64,000 bases of DNA from Kiloniella laminariae DSM 19542 (GCF_000374005.1 NZ_KB893134.1:670852-734851); one strand, 5' to 3'. Positions 17,235-26,784 are shown, numbered from the stretch's first letter. Translations and numbers: made by a program. Notes: a model not told the origin generated them from the sequence alone.

Positions 17235-17669
17235 TCAGGGAAGAAGCTTCTGTCCTTTGAGATCCTCCAGGGCTTCTTCTTCTGACACCTCTTCGATTGT
17301 CAAATAGGTTCTGACCACCGAGGTGGTGCCGAAGGCCCGTATATAATAGGTTTCTCCCGGATTCAGAGTCAGTGGCAGTATTTTTTTCATGTGAGAGGAG
17401 ATCTGGATCTCATAGTTTCCAGGGTGTGCATCGCGAAAAAAAGCTTGGTTGAGCACAGCACTTCCCACCGCTTTGCCGTTGACCAGAAATTCAGGTTGTA
17501 GAGCGGCAAGAAAGGGAACTTTCGAGCGATAAAAATAAATTCGGGCTTGTTCGGCTGATGCCTGGGGAAGACTGCCGGTGATTGGGCGGGCGTTTTTATC
17601 CGCACCACAGGCCACAAGCAATGTAAGGGCGAGAAAGCCCAGGGTTGTCTTTAGAGTTCGATAGAGCAT
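17235..17669 (-). CDS. DUF2846 domain lipoprotein
   Basis: A 144-residue lipoprotein. The signal peptide ends with the lipobox LVAC, with the lipidated Cys at 21. The mature part begins after a short linker with ARIYFYRSK and continues as a beta-rich domain with PGNYEIQI and GETYYIRAF, which matches DUF2846. The role is unknown. The ATG at 17669 follows GGAA and gives a proper signal peptide; the longer frame upstream does not. It converges on the methyltransferase gene. Confidence 0.78.
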   Translation of the reverse strand: MLYRTLKTTLGFLALTLLVACGADKNARPITGSLPQASAEQARIYFYRSKVPFLAALQPEFLVNGKAVGSAVLNQAFFRDAHPGNYEIQISSHMKKILPLTLNPGETYYIRAFGTTSVVRTYLTIEEVSEEEALEDLKGQKLLP

Positions 17670-17912
17670 CACTGTTCCAAGCTGGATTGATGCCTCATTG
17701 TAAGACGTGGACCCACCAAAGAACAACCAGAGTTTATGCACATCCATTGTTGCTGTCGGATGCTTTTGCTGCAGTGCAAAAATAACTTGTTTTGCTCTCT
17801 TTGAAAAGTTAGCGTGAGACAGTAAATTACAGTTATCGGCTTTGTCGCGAAACAAAACACTAATTTGGAAAACAATGATTTTGGGCGGGTACTGGCTTAA
17901 CAGGGGAATGAT

Positions 17913-18332
17913 ATGCAGGGTTATTATCTTGAAGATCTAAGCGCAGGGATGGAAGCATCTTTTGCCAAAACAGTGACAGAAGCTGACATTGTGCTGTTTT
18001 CCGGCATCTCCGGTGATACCAACCCGGTACATATCAACGAAGAGTTGGCCCGGACGAGTGTATTTGAAGGTCGCATCGCCCACGGAATGCTGACAGCTTC
18101 TTTTCTCTCGGCAGTTTTAGGCACTAAACTGCCCGGACCTGGCAGTATTTATCTTTCGCAGTCTTTGAAGTTCAAGGCGCCGGTACGTATTGGCGATACC
18201 GTGACGGCTACAGCGCGGGTAAAAGAGGTTATTGTCGAGAAGAAACGTGTTGTTCTCGAGACATTTTGTCAGGTGGCCGGGAAGACGGTTCTTGAAGGTG
18301 AAGCCGTGATCATGGTTTCTTCACGCCCCTGA
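17913..18332 (+). CDS. MaoC-like (R)-specific enoyl-CoA hydratase
   Basis: A 139-residue single hot-dog-fold hydratase of the MaoC/PhaJ type. The catalytic dyad is Asp 35 and His 40 in the hydratase 2 motif SGDTNPVH. It should hydrate trans-2-enoyl-CoA to (R)-3-hydroxyacyl-CoA, feeding polyhydroxyalkanoate or lipid routes. No pha gene is nearby, so the pathway is open. Confidence 0.88.
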   Translation: MQGYYLEDLSAGMEASFAKTVTEADIVLFSGISGDTNPVHINEELARTSVFEGRIAHGMLTASFLSAVLGTKLPGPGSIYLSQSLKFKAPVRIGDTVTATARVKEVIVEKKRVVLETFCQVAGKTVLEGEAVIMVSSRP

Positions 18333-18390
18333 TCAGCGCTGCGTTCAGGGATGGTCCCGATCTGACTGGAACTATCAGGGTATTTATCTG

Positions 18391-18554
18391 GTTGCTCAAC
18401 ACAGCTATCAAGGCGTTTCTCGGCTATTCTTTTGTAAAAAGGCTACTCGCCTGTTTTCAAGCGCCTGCTGAGCTAGTATTCATAGGCGCTTGAAGCGAGT
18501 CCCCGAATTAACGGGGCTCGGGTAGCTATCTCTTCGAAACACGTTGGGCGCAAC
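18391..18554 (+). promoter_or_regulatory. Possible structured RNA or leader upstream of ribF
   Basis: The 289-base gap between the hydratase and ribF can fold extensively. A perfect 11-bp stem pairs 18456-18466 with 18484-18494 and is extended by ACTCGC (18445-18450) with GCGAGT (18495-18500). A second hairpin is CCCCG (18501-18505) with CGGGG (18512-18516). Outer pairings are GCTAC (18442-18446) with GTAGC (18522-18526), GTTTC (18415-18419) with GAAAC (18536-18540), and GTTGC-CAAC (18391-18400) with GTTG-GCAAC (18543-18554). It lacks the conserved sequences of the FMN riboswitch. It could be a cis-acting leader or an independent small RNA of unknown class. Confidence 0.45.
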
Positions 18555-18590
18555 AAACAGAACAAGCTTGCGACTGGTTTTGTCGAGGAA

Positions 18591-18638
18591 ATGTACGGGA
18601 TGAGCAGGGCCAGATCTGAACATGGCAGTTTTTCATAA
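18591..18638 (+). other. Possible 15-codon upstream ORF overlapping the ribF start
   Basis: An ATG at 18591 directly after GAGGAA opens a 15-codon frame that ends with TAA at 18638, 17 bases inside ribF in another frame. Its ribosome site is better than that of ribF. It may couple ribF translation to the leader or be chance. Confidence 0.3.
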
Positions 18639-19617
18639 TTTCTCCAATTTACCCGCTGAAGCCAGGGGCGCTGTTGTTGCGATTGGCAACTTTGACGGGG
18701 TGCACCTTGGTCATCAGGCTGTTATCGGACAGGCGGCGGAGATCGCAAAGAAGCTTGGCTTGCCACTGGCCGTGCTGACTTTTGAGCCACACCCTCGATC
18801 CCTGTTCCAGCCTAACCAACCCTGTTTCCGGCTGACGCCGATGATTGCCAAAGCACATGCTTTGCATAAAGCGGGTGTCGATCATGTTTTTGTTCAGGAT
18901 TTCACCAGGGAATTCTCGCAACAGTCGGCCGAGGTTTTTGTGCTGGACACACTGGTCCGGGATCTGGGTGCCAAGCAACTGGTGATCGGATGGGATTTCT
19001 GCTTTGGCAAAAATCGTCAGGGTAATGCCCAGCTGCTTGAGAAGATGGGGGCCGAGCATGGCTTTTCTGTCCATGCCGCAAAAGCTGTGACAGACCACAG
19101 TGACGTGGCCCTTTCCTCATCGCGAGTTCGTGATTATCTGCAGCAGGGAAAGCCTGTTGCCGCGGCAAAAATCCTTGGGCGTTATTGGGAAATTGATGGC
19201 CCGGTGCTACACGGGTTTCAGCGAGGCAGGACCATCGGTTTCCCGACGGCCAATCTGTCGATGGATAACTATCTTGTTCCGGCTCTGGGTGTTTACGCCG
19301 TACGCATTGCCAAGGCCGGGGTAGAAGGTTTGGGGCGAACCCACTGGTATCACGGTGTTGCCAATATTGGCACACGCCCGACCCTGGATGGAGATTCAGT
19401 TAATCTTGAAGTCTTTATCTTTGACTTTGATGAAGATATTTATGGTATGGACCTGCGGGTGCAAATCGTGGATTATCTTCGCCCCGAGAAGAAATTTGAC
19501 GGGCTGACAGCCCTGAAAGAACAGATCGACAAAGACAGCAAACAGGCCAGAGAGCTTTTGATGTCCTTAAGAGATCACCCTCTAGAGTTTGTTGTTCCGA
19601 CAGCAAGCATAGAATAA
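18622..19617 (+). CDS. ribF: Bifunctional riboflavin kinase/FAD synthetase
   Basis: A 331-residue enzyme that makes FMN from riboflavin and then FAD. The N-terminal adenylyltransferase has IGNFDGVHLGH (21-31) and the later SSSRVRDYL motif; the C-terminal kinase domain has GRTIGFPTANL and GVANIGTRPT. Length is usual. The ribosome site is weak, and a short upstream frame overlaps the start. It is followed 62 bases later by ileS, a gene order (ribF-ileS-lspA) common in proteobacteria. Confidence 0.95.
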   Translation: MAVFHNFSNLPAEARGAVVAIGNFDGVHLGHQAVIGQAAEIAKKLGLPLAVLTFEPHPRSLFQPNQPCFRLTPMIAKAHALHKAGVDHVFVQDFTREFSQQSAEVFVLDTLVRDLGAKQLVIGWDFCFGKNRQGNAQLLEKMGAEHGFSVHAAKAVTDHSDVALSSSRVRDYLQQGKPVAAAKILGRYWEIDGPVLHGFQRGRTIGFPTANLSMDNYLVPALGVYAVRIAKAGVEGLGRTHWYHGVANIGTRPTLDGDSVNLEVFIFDFDEDIYGMDLRVQIVDYLRPEKKFDGLTALKEQIDKDSKQARELLMSLRDHPLEFVVPTASIE

Positions 19618-19679
19618 GCCAATAATCACCAAAAATTGCCAAAAATAGTAGGCCAAAACGTAGACGGAAGAGTGGCTCC

Positions 19680-22520
19680 ATGAGCACGGATTATAAAGAT
19701 ACAGTTTTTCTCCCCAAGACCGATTTCCCCATGCGCGCAGGACTGCCGGCTAAAGAGCCGGAAATTCTGAAGCACTGGATTGATATTGGTCTGTTTGAAA
19801 AGCTGCGTGCGACGAGCAAGGATCGTGAAAAATTCATACTTCACGATGGTCCTCCCTATGCGAACGGCCACCTGCACATGGGGCATGCCCTGAACAAAGT
19901 ACTGAAAGACGTGATCAACCGCTCGCAGCAGATGATGGGCAAGAATGCTCATTACGTCCCGGGATGGGATTGTCACGGTCTGCCGATCGAGTGGAAAATT
20001 GAAGAGGGTTATCGCGCGCGCGGACAGGACAAGGACGAGGTGCCTGTGATCGAGTTCCGCAAGGAGTGCCGCGAGTTTGCAGACAAATGGATTGCGACCC
20101 AGATCGAGGAATTCAAGCGTCTCGGGATTGAGGCTGACTGGGACAGACCATACAAGACGATGGATTTTGCCTCGGAAGCTCTGATTGTAAAAGAAATGGG
20201 CAAGTTCCTGATGAACAAGGGGCTATACATGGGCACCAAGGCGGTGCTCTGGTCTGTTGTGGAGAAAACGGCCCTGGCTGATGCCGAGGTCGAATACCAT
20301 GAACACAAATCCCCGACCATCTGGGTTCGTTTCCCGATTGCCAGCAGCAAAGATCCCTTACTTGATGGTGCTTCGGTTGTCATCTGGACAACGACGCCCT
20401 GGACCATTCCTGCCAACCGGGCTGTTGCCTGTGGGGCCGAGTTTGAGTATGTGGTCTATGAGGTCGAGGAACTTGGCGAAGGCAGTTTGGCCCGGGTTGG
20501 CGAACGCCTGGTCCTCAATCGGGAACTGTCCGAGCAGGTACGGCTTGATGCCCGGATCGAAAAGTGGCGGGAAGCGGGTGTCGTATCCGATTTGACTGAA
20601 GTGCGTGTCCAGCATCCGTTGCGTGGTCTCGAAGGTGCGGATGGCGGATACGACTATGACGTGCCTCTGCTGCAGGCAGATTTTGTGACTAATGAAGCCG
20701 GTACCGGCTTTGTGCATGTTGCCCCAAGCCATGGTGCCGACGATAACGAACTGGGGCGCAAACACGGCCTTGAAGTGCCGATGATGCTGGACGAAGCCGG
20801 GATCTATTACGATCACGTTCCCTTCTTTTCTGGTGCTTGTGTCTATACCCAGGAAGGCAAGCCGGGCGATGCTAATGGCAAGGCGATCAAGGCCCTGATC
20901 GAAACCGGCGGGTTGCTGGCCAAAGGCTCCATGCGCCACAGCTATCCGCATTCCTGGCGCTCCAAAGCGCCATTGATTTTCCGGAGTACGCCGCAATGGT
21001 TTATCTCTATGGAGACAAACGGCCTTCGGGAAAAAGCACTCAAGGCAATTGATGATACCCGCTTTGTCCCGGAGCAGGGCAGCAACAGACTCTATAAAAT
21101 GGTTGAGGGTCGCCCGGATTGGTGTGTCTCGCGTCAGCGCGTCTGGGGTGTGCCTTTGCCGATTTTCATGGAAAAGAAAACCGGCGAACCTTTGCGGGAT
21201 CAGAAAGTTCTCGACCGGATTGTCGAGGCTTTCCACGCAGAAGGTGGGGATGCCTGGTTTAACAGTTCCCCGGCACGGTTCCTGGGCAATGAATATAATC
21301 CGGATGATTTTGAACAGATCATGGATGTGATCGAGGTCTGGTTTGATTCCGGCTCTACCCACAGTTTTGTGCTCGAGGCCCGTCCCGAGCTGAAATGGCC
21401 CGCGGATCTCTATCTTGAAGGATCAGACCAGCATCGTGGCTGGTTCCACACTTCCCTTCTGGAATCTGCAGGAACAAGAAACCGTGCCCCTTATGATGCG
21501 GTTCTGACCCACGGTTTTGTGCTGGATGACAAGGGCCGAAAGATGTCCAAGTCTCTGGGTAATATTATTGCTCCGGCAGAAATCATCGCCAAATATGGTG
21601 CGGATATTCTGCGTCTCTGGGTGGTGGCTTCCGATTATTCCCAGGACTTGCGGGTTGGGGATGAAATCCTCAAGTATCAGGCCGATGCCTACCGTCGTCT
21701 GCGCAACACCCTGCGCTTTTTGTTGGGGAGCCTGGACGGCTTCACCGATGAGGAGCGCTTGCCAGTCGAGCAGATGCCCGAACTTGAAAAGTGGGTTCTG
21801 CATCGCTTGACCGAGCTTGATGTGATTGTGCGCAAAAGCTGTGATGACTATGACTATCACGCCATGTTCCAGGCCCTGCACAATTTCTGCGCTGTAGATC
21901 TGTCGGCTTTCTATCTCGATCTGCGCAAGGATGCGCTTTATTGCGATGCACCTGACAGCACTGTTCGCCGTGCGGCCCGTACGGTTATTGATATTCTCTT
22001 TGACAGTCTGACGGCCTGGCTGGCACCAATCCTCTGTTTCACAACCGAGGAAGCCTGGCTGGCCCGGGGCAAGAAGGGGGCTGAAGAGTCCGTACATCTT
22101 CGCACCTTTGCCGAAATTCCGGCGAGTTGGAAGAACGAAGAACTGGCAAGCCGTTGGGATAAAATCCGTGAAGTGCGCCGGGTTGTTACCGGAGCAATTG
22201 AAGTTCTGCGGGCAGAAAAGAAAATCGGATCCAGCCTTCAGGCGCGCCCTGCGGTTTATATTGCCCGTAACGAGCTGATGGAGGCCATTGGTGATCTTGA
22301 TATGGCTGACATCTGTATCACGTCCCAGATCGAGCTGGTTCGTGCAGATGCACCAGAGGAAGCCTACAGGCTTCAGGATGTTGAAGGTGTGGGGGTTGTT
22401 GTAGATATTGCAGAAGGTGACAAGTGTCAGCGTTGCTGGAAGGTTCTGCCTGACGTGGGAAGCCATCCGCATGCCGAAGATACCTGCAGCCGCTGTGCAG
22501 ATGTTCTGGTGAAGTCATAA
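19680..22520 (+). CDS. ileS: Isoleucyl-tRNA synthetase
   Basis: A 946-residue class I aminoacyl-tRNA synthetase charging tRNA-Ile. The HIGH motif is HLHMGH (64-69), KMSKS is at 621-625, and a C-terminal zinc knuckle has cysteines at 916, 919, 936 and 939. The editing domain with TTPWTIPANRA is present. This is the standard bacterial type 1 architecture. It lies between ribF and lspA and ends 2 bases before lspA, so the three are likely one transcription unit. Confidence 0.97.
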   Translation: MSTDYKDTVFLPKTDFPMRAGLPAKEPEILKHWIDIGLFEKLRATSKDREKFILHDGPPYANGHLHMGHALNKVLKDVINRSQQMMGKNAHYVPGWDCHGLPIEWKIEEGYRARGQDKDEVPVIEFRKECREFADKWIATQIEEFKRLGIEADWDRPYKTMDFASEALIVKEMGKFLMNKGLYMGTKAVLWSVVEKTALADAEVEYHEHKSPTIWVRFPIASSKDPLLDGASVVIWTTTPWTIPANRAVACGAEFEYVVYEVEELGEGSLARVGERLVLNRELSEQVRLDARIEKWREAGVVSDLTEVRVQHPLRGLEGADGGYDYDVPLLQADFVTNEAGTGFVHVAPSHGADDNELGRKHGLEVPMMLDEAGIYYDHVPFFSGACVYTQEGKPGDANGKAIKALIETGGLLAKGSMRHSYPHSWRSKAPLIFRSTPQWFISMETNGLREKALKAIDDTRFVPEQGSNRLYKMVEGRPDWCVSRQRVWGVPLPIFMEKKTGEPLRDQKVLDRIVEAFHAEGGDAWFNSSPARFLGNEYNPDDFEQIMDVIEVWFDSGSTHSFVLEARPELKWPADLYLEGSDQHRGWFHTSLLESAGTRNRAPYDAVLTHGFVLDDKGRKMSKSLGNIIAPAEIIAKYGADILRLWVVASDYSQDLRVGDEILKYQADAYRRLRNTLRFLLGSLDGFTDEERLPVEQMPELEKWVLHRLTELDVIVRKSCDDYDYHAMFQALHNFCAVDLSAFYLDLRKDALYCDAPDSTVRRAARTVIDILFDSLTAWLAPILCFTTEEAWLARGKKGAEESVHLRTFAEIPASWKNEELASRWDKIREVRRVVTGAIEVLRAEKKIGSSLQARPAVYIARNELMEAIGDLDMADICITSQIELVRADAPEEAYRLQDVEGVGVVVDIAEGDKCQRCWKVLPDVGSHPHAEDTCSRCADVLVKS

Positions 22521-22522
22521 AA

Positions 22523-23044
22523 ATGAGCCGGGTGTCAACAAATGGTTCCGCGATGTTGCTCAGGGCTCTGTTCCTGGCGACCCTGATTGTCGGGCTGGAC
22601 CAGGCAAGCAAATGGTTCATCCTGATCGAAGTGATGAACCCGCCCCGGGTTATCGAGGTTACGGGCTTTTTTGATCTGGTTCTTGCCTATAATACGGGGG
22701 TGAGTTTTGGTCTCTTTGGCAGCGATTCCCCCTGGCGCCCCTTCATTCTTGCAGGAGCCGCCGTGGCAATCGTTATCGGGATGTTTGTCTGGTTGCACAG
22801 GGAACCCTCCCGCCGACTGGCACTGTCGGTCGGTCTGATTTGTGGAGGAGCGATTGGTAATGTGATTGACCGTATTCTCCATATTGGTGTGGTGGATTTT
22901 CTCAGTTTCACCCTCTCATGGCTTCCCTGGCAGATCTTCAATCCCTGGCCCGCATTTAATCTGGCAGACAGTACGATTTTCATCGGAGTGGTGATTTTAC
23001 TCTGTGATGGCTTGTTCTTGACGCAATCTAAGGGTAATAAATAG
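22523..23044 (+). CDS. lspA: Lipoprotein signal peptidase (signal peptidase II)
   Basis: A 173-residue inner-membrane aspartyl protease that cleaves the signal peptide of diacylglyceryl-modified prolipoproteins. The catalytic aspartates are in GNVIDR (about 116) and FNLADS (about 149), and four membrane segments are visible. It is directly downstream of ileS. The next gene encodes a lipoprotein, which it would process. Confidence 0.95.
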   Translation: MSRVSTNGSAMLLRALFLATLIVGLDQASKWFILIEVMNPPRVIEVTGFFDLVLAYNTGVSFGLFGSDSPWRPFILAGAAVAIVIGMFVWLHREPSRRLALSVGLICGGAIGNVIDRILHIGVVDFLSFTLSWLPWQIFNPWPAFNLADSTIFIGVVILLCDGLFLTQSKGNK

Positions 23045-23074
23045 GGACCTTGTAAAGGGACGCAGGTTGAACGG

Positions 23075-23656
23075 ATGAAAAGTTTGAAGATTTTGGGAGT
23101 CCTCGGGATCTCCCTCGCAGTTGCCGGATGCGGTGATACCCTGAAAGAACAGATCGGTTTGGGTAAACGCTCCCCCGACGAGTTCAAAGTTGTATCGCGT
23201 GCTCCTTTGAGCTTGCCACCTGATTATAATCTTGCTCCGCCTCGCCCGGGTGCCTTGCGTCCGCAGGAAGGCTCTCCTCAAGGTAAAGCACGGCGGGCTG
23301 TATTCAATCTGGACGGCAGTGCCGGGCCGGCTGAAGACTTTGCTCTGTCCCAGGGCAACCGCAGTGAAGGTGAGATGTCTTTACTGAAATCGGCTGGTGC
23401 TGATGAGGCACCAAGTGATATCCGCCTGCTGGTTGATCGTGAAACCCGCCAGTTGAACTCAGAGAGCGAACAGGTGGTTGATACACTGATCTTCTGGAAA
23501 GACCAGCCAACTCCAAACTCTGTCGTTGATCCGGTCAAGGAAGCCAAACGTCTGCAGGAGAATGCAGCTCTTGGAACCAGAGGGCAGGGTGAGACCCCAA
23601 CGATTGTTCGCAATCGCGAAGCGCCTCTTGAAGGTGTTCTGGACGGTATCTTCTAG
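23075..23656 (+). CDS. DUF3035 domain lipoprotein
   Basis: A 193-residue predicted lipoprotein with lipobox AVAGC (Cys at about 19). The opening of the mature part, with RSPDEFKVVSRAPLSLPPDY and LAPPRPG, is the DUF3035 signature found in Alphaproteobacteria. The rest is polar and probably disordered. Its role is unknown, with an outer-membrane location likely. It ends the ribF-ileS-lspA unit and is followed by a strong terminator. Confidence 0.85.
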   Translation: MKSLKILGVLGISLAVAGCGDTLKEQIGLGKRSPDEFKVVSRAPLSLPPDYNLAPPRPGALRPQEGSPQGKARRAVFNLDGSAGPAEDFALSQGNRSEGEMSLLKSAGADEAPSDIRLLVDRETRQLNSESEQVVDTLIFWKDQPTPNSVVDPVKEAKRLQENAALGTRGQGETPTIVRNREAPLEGVLDGIF

Positions 23657-23678
23657 AGATACAGGATCGCCTGAATCT

Positions 23679-23706
23679 AAAAGCTCCGGTTTGCCGGAGC
23701 TTTTTT
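23679..23706 (+). terminator. Rho-independent terminator after the DUF3035 gene
   Basis: An 11-bp stem (AAAAGCTCCGG with CCGGAGCTTTT) around TTTG is followed by a T run. It closes the ribF-ileS-lspA-DUF3035 unit. Confidence 0.95.
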
Positions 23707-23903
23707 GCGTTGGAACTGTTTTACAGGTTATGAAATTCGATACTGATTTCGCTCCTGTTCAGAACGGCGCAGAGCGTGAATAATGCCGGTTTCCGGTAGA
23801 TATATTTTTCTACGGCCCTTGTGTCGGGATTGAACCGGATCTACTTATTTTCCTAGCATCAGGGGAAGTTCTCCCCTGGGATAAAGGGCGAACCGATCTG
23901 CTC

Positions 23904-25277
23904 ATGAATAGTGTTATATTTTCCAAATTGAAGTGCCTTTCCACTGCGATTACCGGACTTTGTTTTCTTGTCGCGGTCAGTCCTGTTCAGGCTGAAATCT
24001 TCAAACCAGAGACCTTCACCCTCGATAACGGGTTACAGGTGGTGGTGATCTCTAACCATCGTGCACCGATCGTGACGCAGATGCTGTGGTACAAGGTTGG
24101 TGCTGCGGATGAAGTGGCGGGGGAATCCGGGAATGCTCATTTCCTTGAACATCTGATGTTCAAGGGAACCGAACGTTTTAAGAACGGCGATTTTTCATCC
24201 CTCGTGGCAAAAAATGGTGGTGAGGAAAATGCCTTCACTTCCTGGGACTACACCGCCTACCATCAGACCGTTGCCAAGGATCGTCTGGCACTGGTGATGG
24301 AGCTTGAAGCGGACAGGATGACAGGGCTGGTACTGACCGATGATATCGTCCTGCCTGAACGCGAAGTGGTGCGGGAAGAACGCCGGAGCCGGGTTGATAA
24401 CAACCCTTCTGCCCAACTTGGAGAAGTTATGCAGGCGAGCCAGTACCTCAATCATCCCTACCGGATACCGATCATTGGGTGGGATCATGAAATCGAGGAG
24501 CTCAATACCGAAACCGCCTTGAGATTCTATCACAAATGGTACGCTCCGAATAATGCTGTGCTGGTTGTCGCGGGAGATACCACGGCTGAGGAAGTCCGTC
24601 CTCTGGCGGAGAAATTCTATGGTGTGATTCCGGCGCGGGATGTTCCTGAACGAAACCGGATATCCGAACCACCCCAGAATGCGGCCCGACGGGTGGAACT
24701 GGAAAGCAAGCTGGTTAGCAGTCCCACGCTTTCAATCCGCTATCTTGCACCGAGTTACCGCACGGCGGAAGGTAACGTTCCTTACGCCTTACAGATCCTA
24801 GACGAAATTATTGGCAGTGGGGCGACCAGCAAGCTCTACAAGACCTTGGCTGTCGAAGAGGGAACAGCGGCCTCTGTTGGGACTTCCTATAATCCAGGAG
24901 CTTATGATCTGGGCAGCTTTATTTTTTATATTTCTCCCCGCCCCGACATCCCTCTTGAACAGGCAGAAGAACGTCTGCATGAGGAGATCCAGAAGATCAT
25001 GGAAACTGGTGTGACGGAGGAAGAGGTCCGTAAAGCGCAGAGCCGGATGGCGGATGCTGCGGTGTTTGCCCGCGATCCTCTTTCGGCTGCTCCCAATATA
25101 TTCGGGCGCGCCCTGACAACAGGACGTACGGTTGCTGATGTCGAGAACTGGCCTGCGCGGATTGCAGAAGTAACGGCTGAGGATGTCAATCGAGCTATGA
25201 AGCAGATTGTTATTACCAACCAATCCGTGACCGGCGTGCTGTTACCAGAAGGGCTGACCGAGGAAATTACAGAATGA
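23904..25277 (+). CDS. M16 family zinc metallopeptidase, catalytic member
   Basis: A 457-residue insulinase/pitrilysin-type protease with a signal peptide (about 1-30, ending VQA). The inverted zinc motif HxxEH is HFLEH (79-83), and the distal glutamate lies in the REEXR-type segment near 158. It is expected to act in the periplasm as one half of a heterodimer. It overlaps the next M16 gene by 4 bases (ATGA). Confidence 0.92.
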   Translation: MNSVIFSKLKCLSTAITGLCFLVAVSPVQAEIFKPETFTLDNGLQVVVISNHRAPIVTQMLWYKVGAADEVAGESGNAHFLEHLMFKGTERFKNGDFSSLVAKNGGEENAFTSWDYTAYHQTVAKDRLALVMELEADRMTGLVLTDDIVLPEREVVREERRSRVDNNPSAQLGEVMQASQYLNHPYRIPIIGWDHEIEELNTETALRFYHKWYAPNNAVLVVAGDTTAEEVRPLAEKFYGVIPARDVPERNRISEPPQNAARRVELESKLVSSPTLSIRYLAPSYRTAEGNVPYALQILDEIIGSGATSKLYKTLAVEEGTAASVGTSYNPGAYDLGSFIFYISPRPDIPLEQAEERLHEEIQKIMETGVTEEEVRKAQSRMADAAVFARDPLSAAPNIFGRALTTGRTVADVENWPARIAEVTAEDVNRAMKQIVITNQSVTGVLLPEGLTEEITE

Positions 25278-26668
25278 GTGTTTTGTTAAAGAGAAACAGC
25301 TCTTTTGCGGGAAAAATTATCAAGTCAGGCTGTGCGTATTTTTATCTGTTCCTGCTTTCATCTCTCCTGATAACAATTCGCCCGGAATTGTCATTGGCAG
25401 TAGAGGTCAAACAGGTGGTGTCTCCGGGTGGGATCAAGGCCTGGCTGGTTGAAAACCACAGAAACCCGATTGTTGCGATCAATTTTTCTTTTGGTGGCGG
25501 ATCTTCGGTTGATCCCTATGGTAAAGAAGGCCTGGCCAACTTTGTTGCGGCGACAATTGACGAAGGTTCCGGCGATCTCGATTCCCAAGCCTTCCAGGGG
25601 AAACTAAATGACCTCTCTATCTCGCTTCGTTTTGATGCGGGTCGCGACCAGCTGAATGGCAGCCTTTTTACATTGAAAAAAAATCAGGCTACGGCAATCG
25701 GTCTTTTACGTTCATCTTTGACTGAGCCTCGGTTTGATCCAGAACCAGTAGAAAGAATTCGCTCGCAAATCAAGCTGACGTTGGAACGCCGTCAGGAAGA
25801 CCCCAGTTACAAGACACAGGACAGGCTCAGACAGCTGTTCTATCCAGGACATGTTTTTGGACGGCCAAATGATGGCACACCTGAAAGCCTCTCGTCGGTT
25901 ACGGTAGAGGACATGCGTCATTATATGAGTAATTTTATCGGACAGGATAATCTTACTGTTGCGGCTGTTGGGGATATTTCTGCCGAGGAACTCGGGGTCA
26001 TACTTGATCAAGCTTTTTCCGGAGTTTCCGAAAAATCCAGATCCAGCGAGATTGTCGATGTTTCCCCTGCCGTGACGGGGGGAACCATCGTGATTGAAGA
26101 AGATATCCCTCAAAGCGAAGTTTTGTTGGCCCAGGGTGGTATTGCTCGTGATGATCCTGATTACTATGCAGCGGTGATCGTGAACCATATCCTGGGAGGT
26201 GGTAGTTTTTCATCGCGCCTTTATCAGGAGGTTCGGGAAAAGAGAGGCTTGGCCTATTCCGTCGGTAGTTTTCTCTCTGCACAAGAGCAGGCACCTTTAC
26301 TTATTGCAACAGTTGCAACCCAAAATGACCGGGTTGCGGAATCGATTCAGATTATTCGGGATCAGTGGCGCTTGATGGCAAATAAGGGACCGAGCCAGCA
26401 GGAGCTATCGGATGCCGTGACCTATCTGACAGGATCATTCCCGCTGAACTTTACCAGTACGGAACAGGTTTCGGATATTCTTCTGGCGATGCAGCTTAAC
26501 AAATTGGGCATCGATTATCTGGACAAGCGTAATAGCTATCTGGAGGCTGTAACGCTGGAGGATGCCCGGCGGGTTGCCCGCAGAATGTATGATGCGGATA
26601 ACCTGACTGTTATTGTCGCGGGGGCTCCTGTGGGTTTGAAAGAGGAAAATCCGGTGCCAAGACGCTGA
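25274..26668 (+). CDS. M16 family peptidase-like protein, non-catalytic partner
   Basis: A 464-residue M16 homologue with a hydrophobic N-terminal export signal (about 15-40). At the place of HxxEH it reads GLANFVAATID, so the zinc ligands are lost. It retains the C-terminal R/Y substrate-binding element (RLYQEVREKRGLAYSV). Translation is coupled to the catalytic member. This matches known two-subunit M16B proteases, where one chain binds zinc and the other binds substrate. Confidence 0.9.
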   Translation: MSVLLKRNSSFAGKIIKSGCAYFYLFLLSSLLITIRPELSLAVEVKQVVSPGGIKAWLVENHRNPIVAINFSFGGGSSVDPYGKEGLANFVAATIDEGSGDLDSQAFQGKLNDLSISLRFDAGRDQLNGSLFTLKKNQATAIGLLRSSLTEPRFDPEPVERIRSQIKLTLERRQEDPSYKTQDRLRQLFYPGHVFGRPNDGTPESLSSVTVEDMRHYMSNFIGQDNLTVAAVGDISAEELGVILDQAFSGVSEKSRSSEIVDVSPAVTGGTIVIEEDIPQSEVLLAQGGIARDDPDYYAAVIVNHILGGGSFSSRLYQEVREKRGLAYSVGSFLSAQEQAPLLIATVATQNDRVAESIQIIRDQWRLMANKGPSQQELSDAVTYLTGSFPLNFTSTEQVSDILLAMQLNKLGIDYLDKRNSYLEAVTLEDARRVARRMYDADNLTVIVAGAPVGLKEENPVPRR

Positions 26669-26784
26669 TCAAGCTGGTTTCATGGAAACCAAGGGGTGTT
26701 TGTGCTTTTGGTCCAAACACCAGTTTGTTACGGTTCAGTTTCAGCGCGTCGGCTGTTGCCGATAGCAAATAACCTGTGGATGCG

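Noticed and set aside
18391..18554. FMN riboswitch or 6S RNA before ribF
   Set aside because: The conserved FMN-aptamer sequence is absent and I could not match the 6S open-bubble layout. I kept it only as an unassigned structured region.
20358..21362. Long minus-strand frames inside ileS (also 21423-22472)
   Set aside because: They are shadows of ileS, which is complete with HIGH, KMSKS and zinc motifs.
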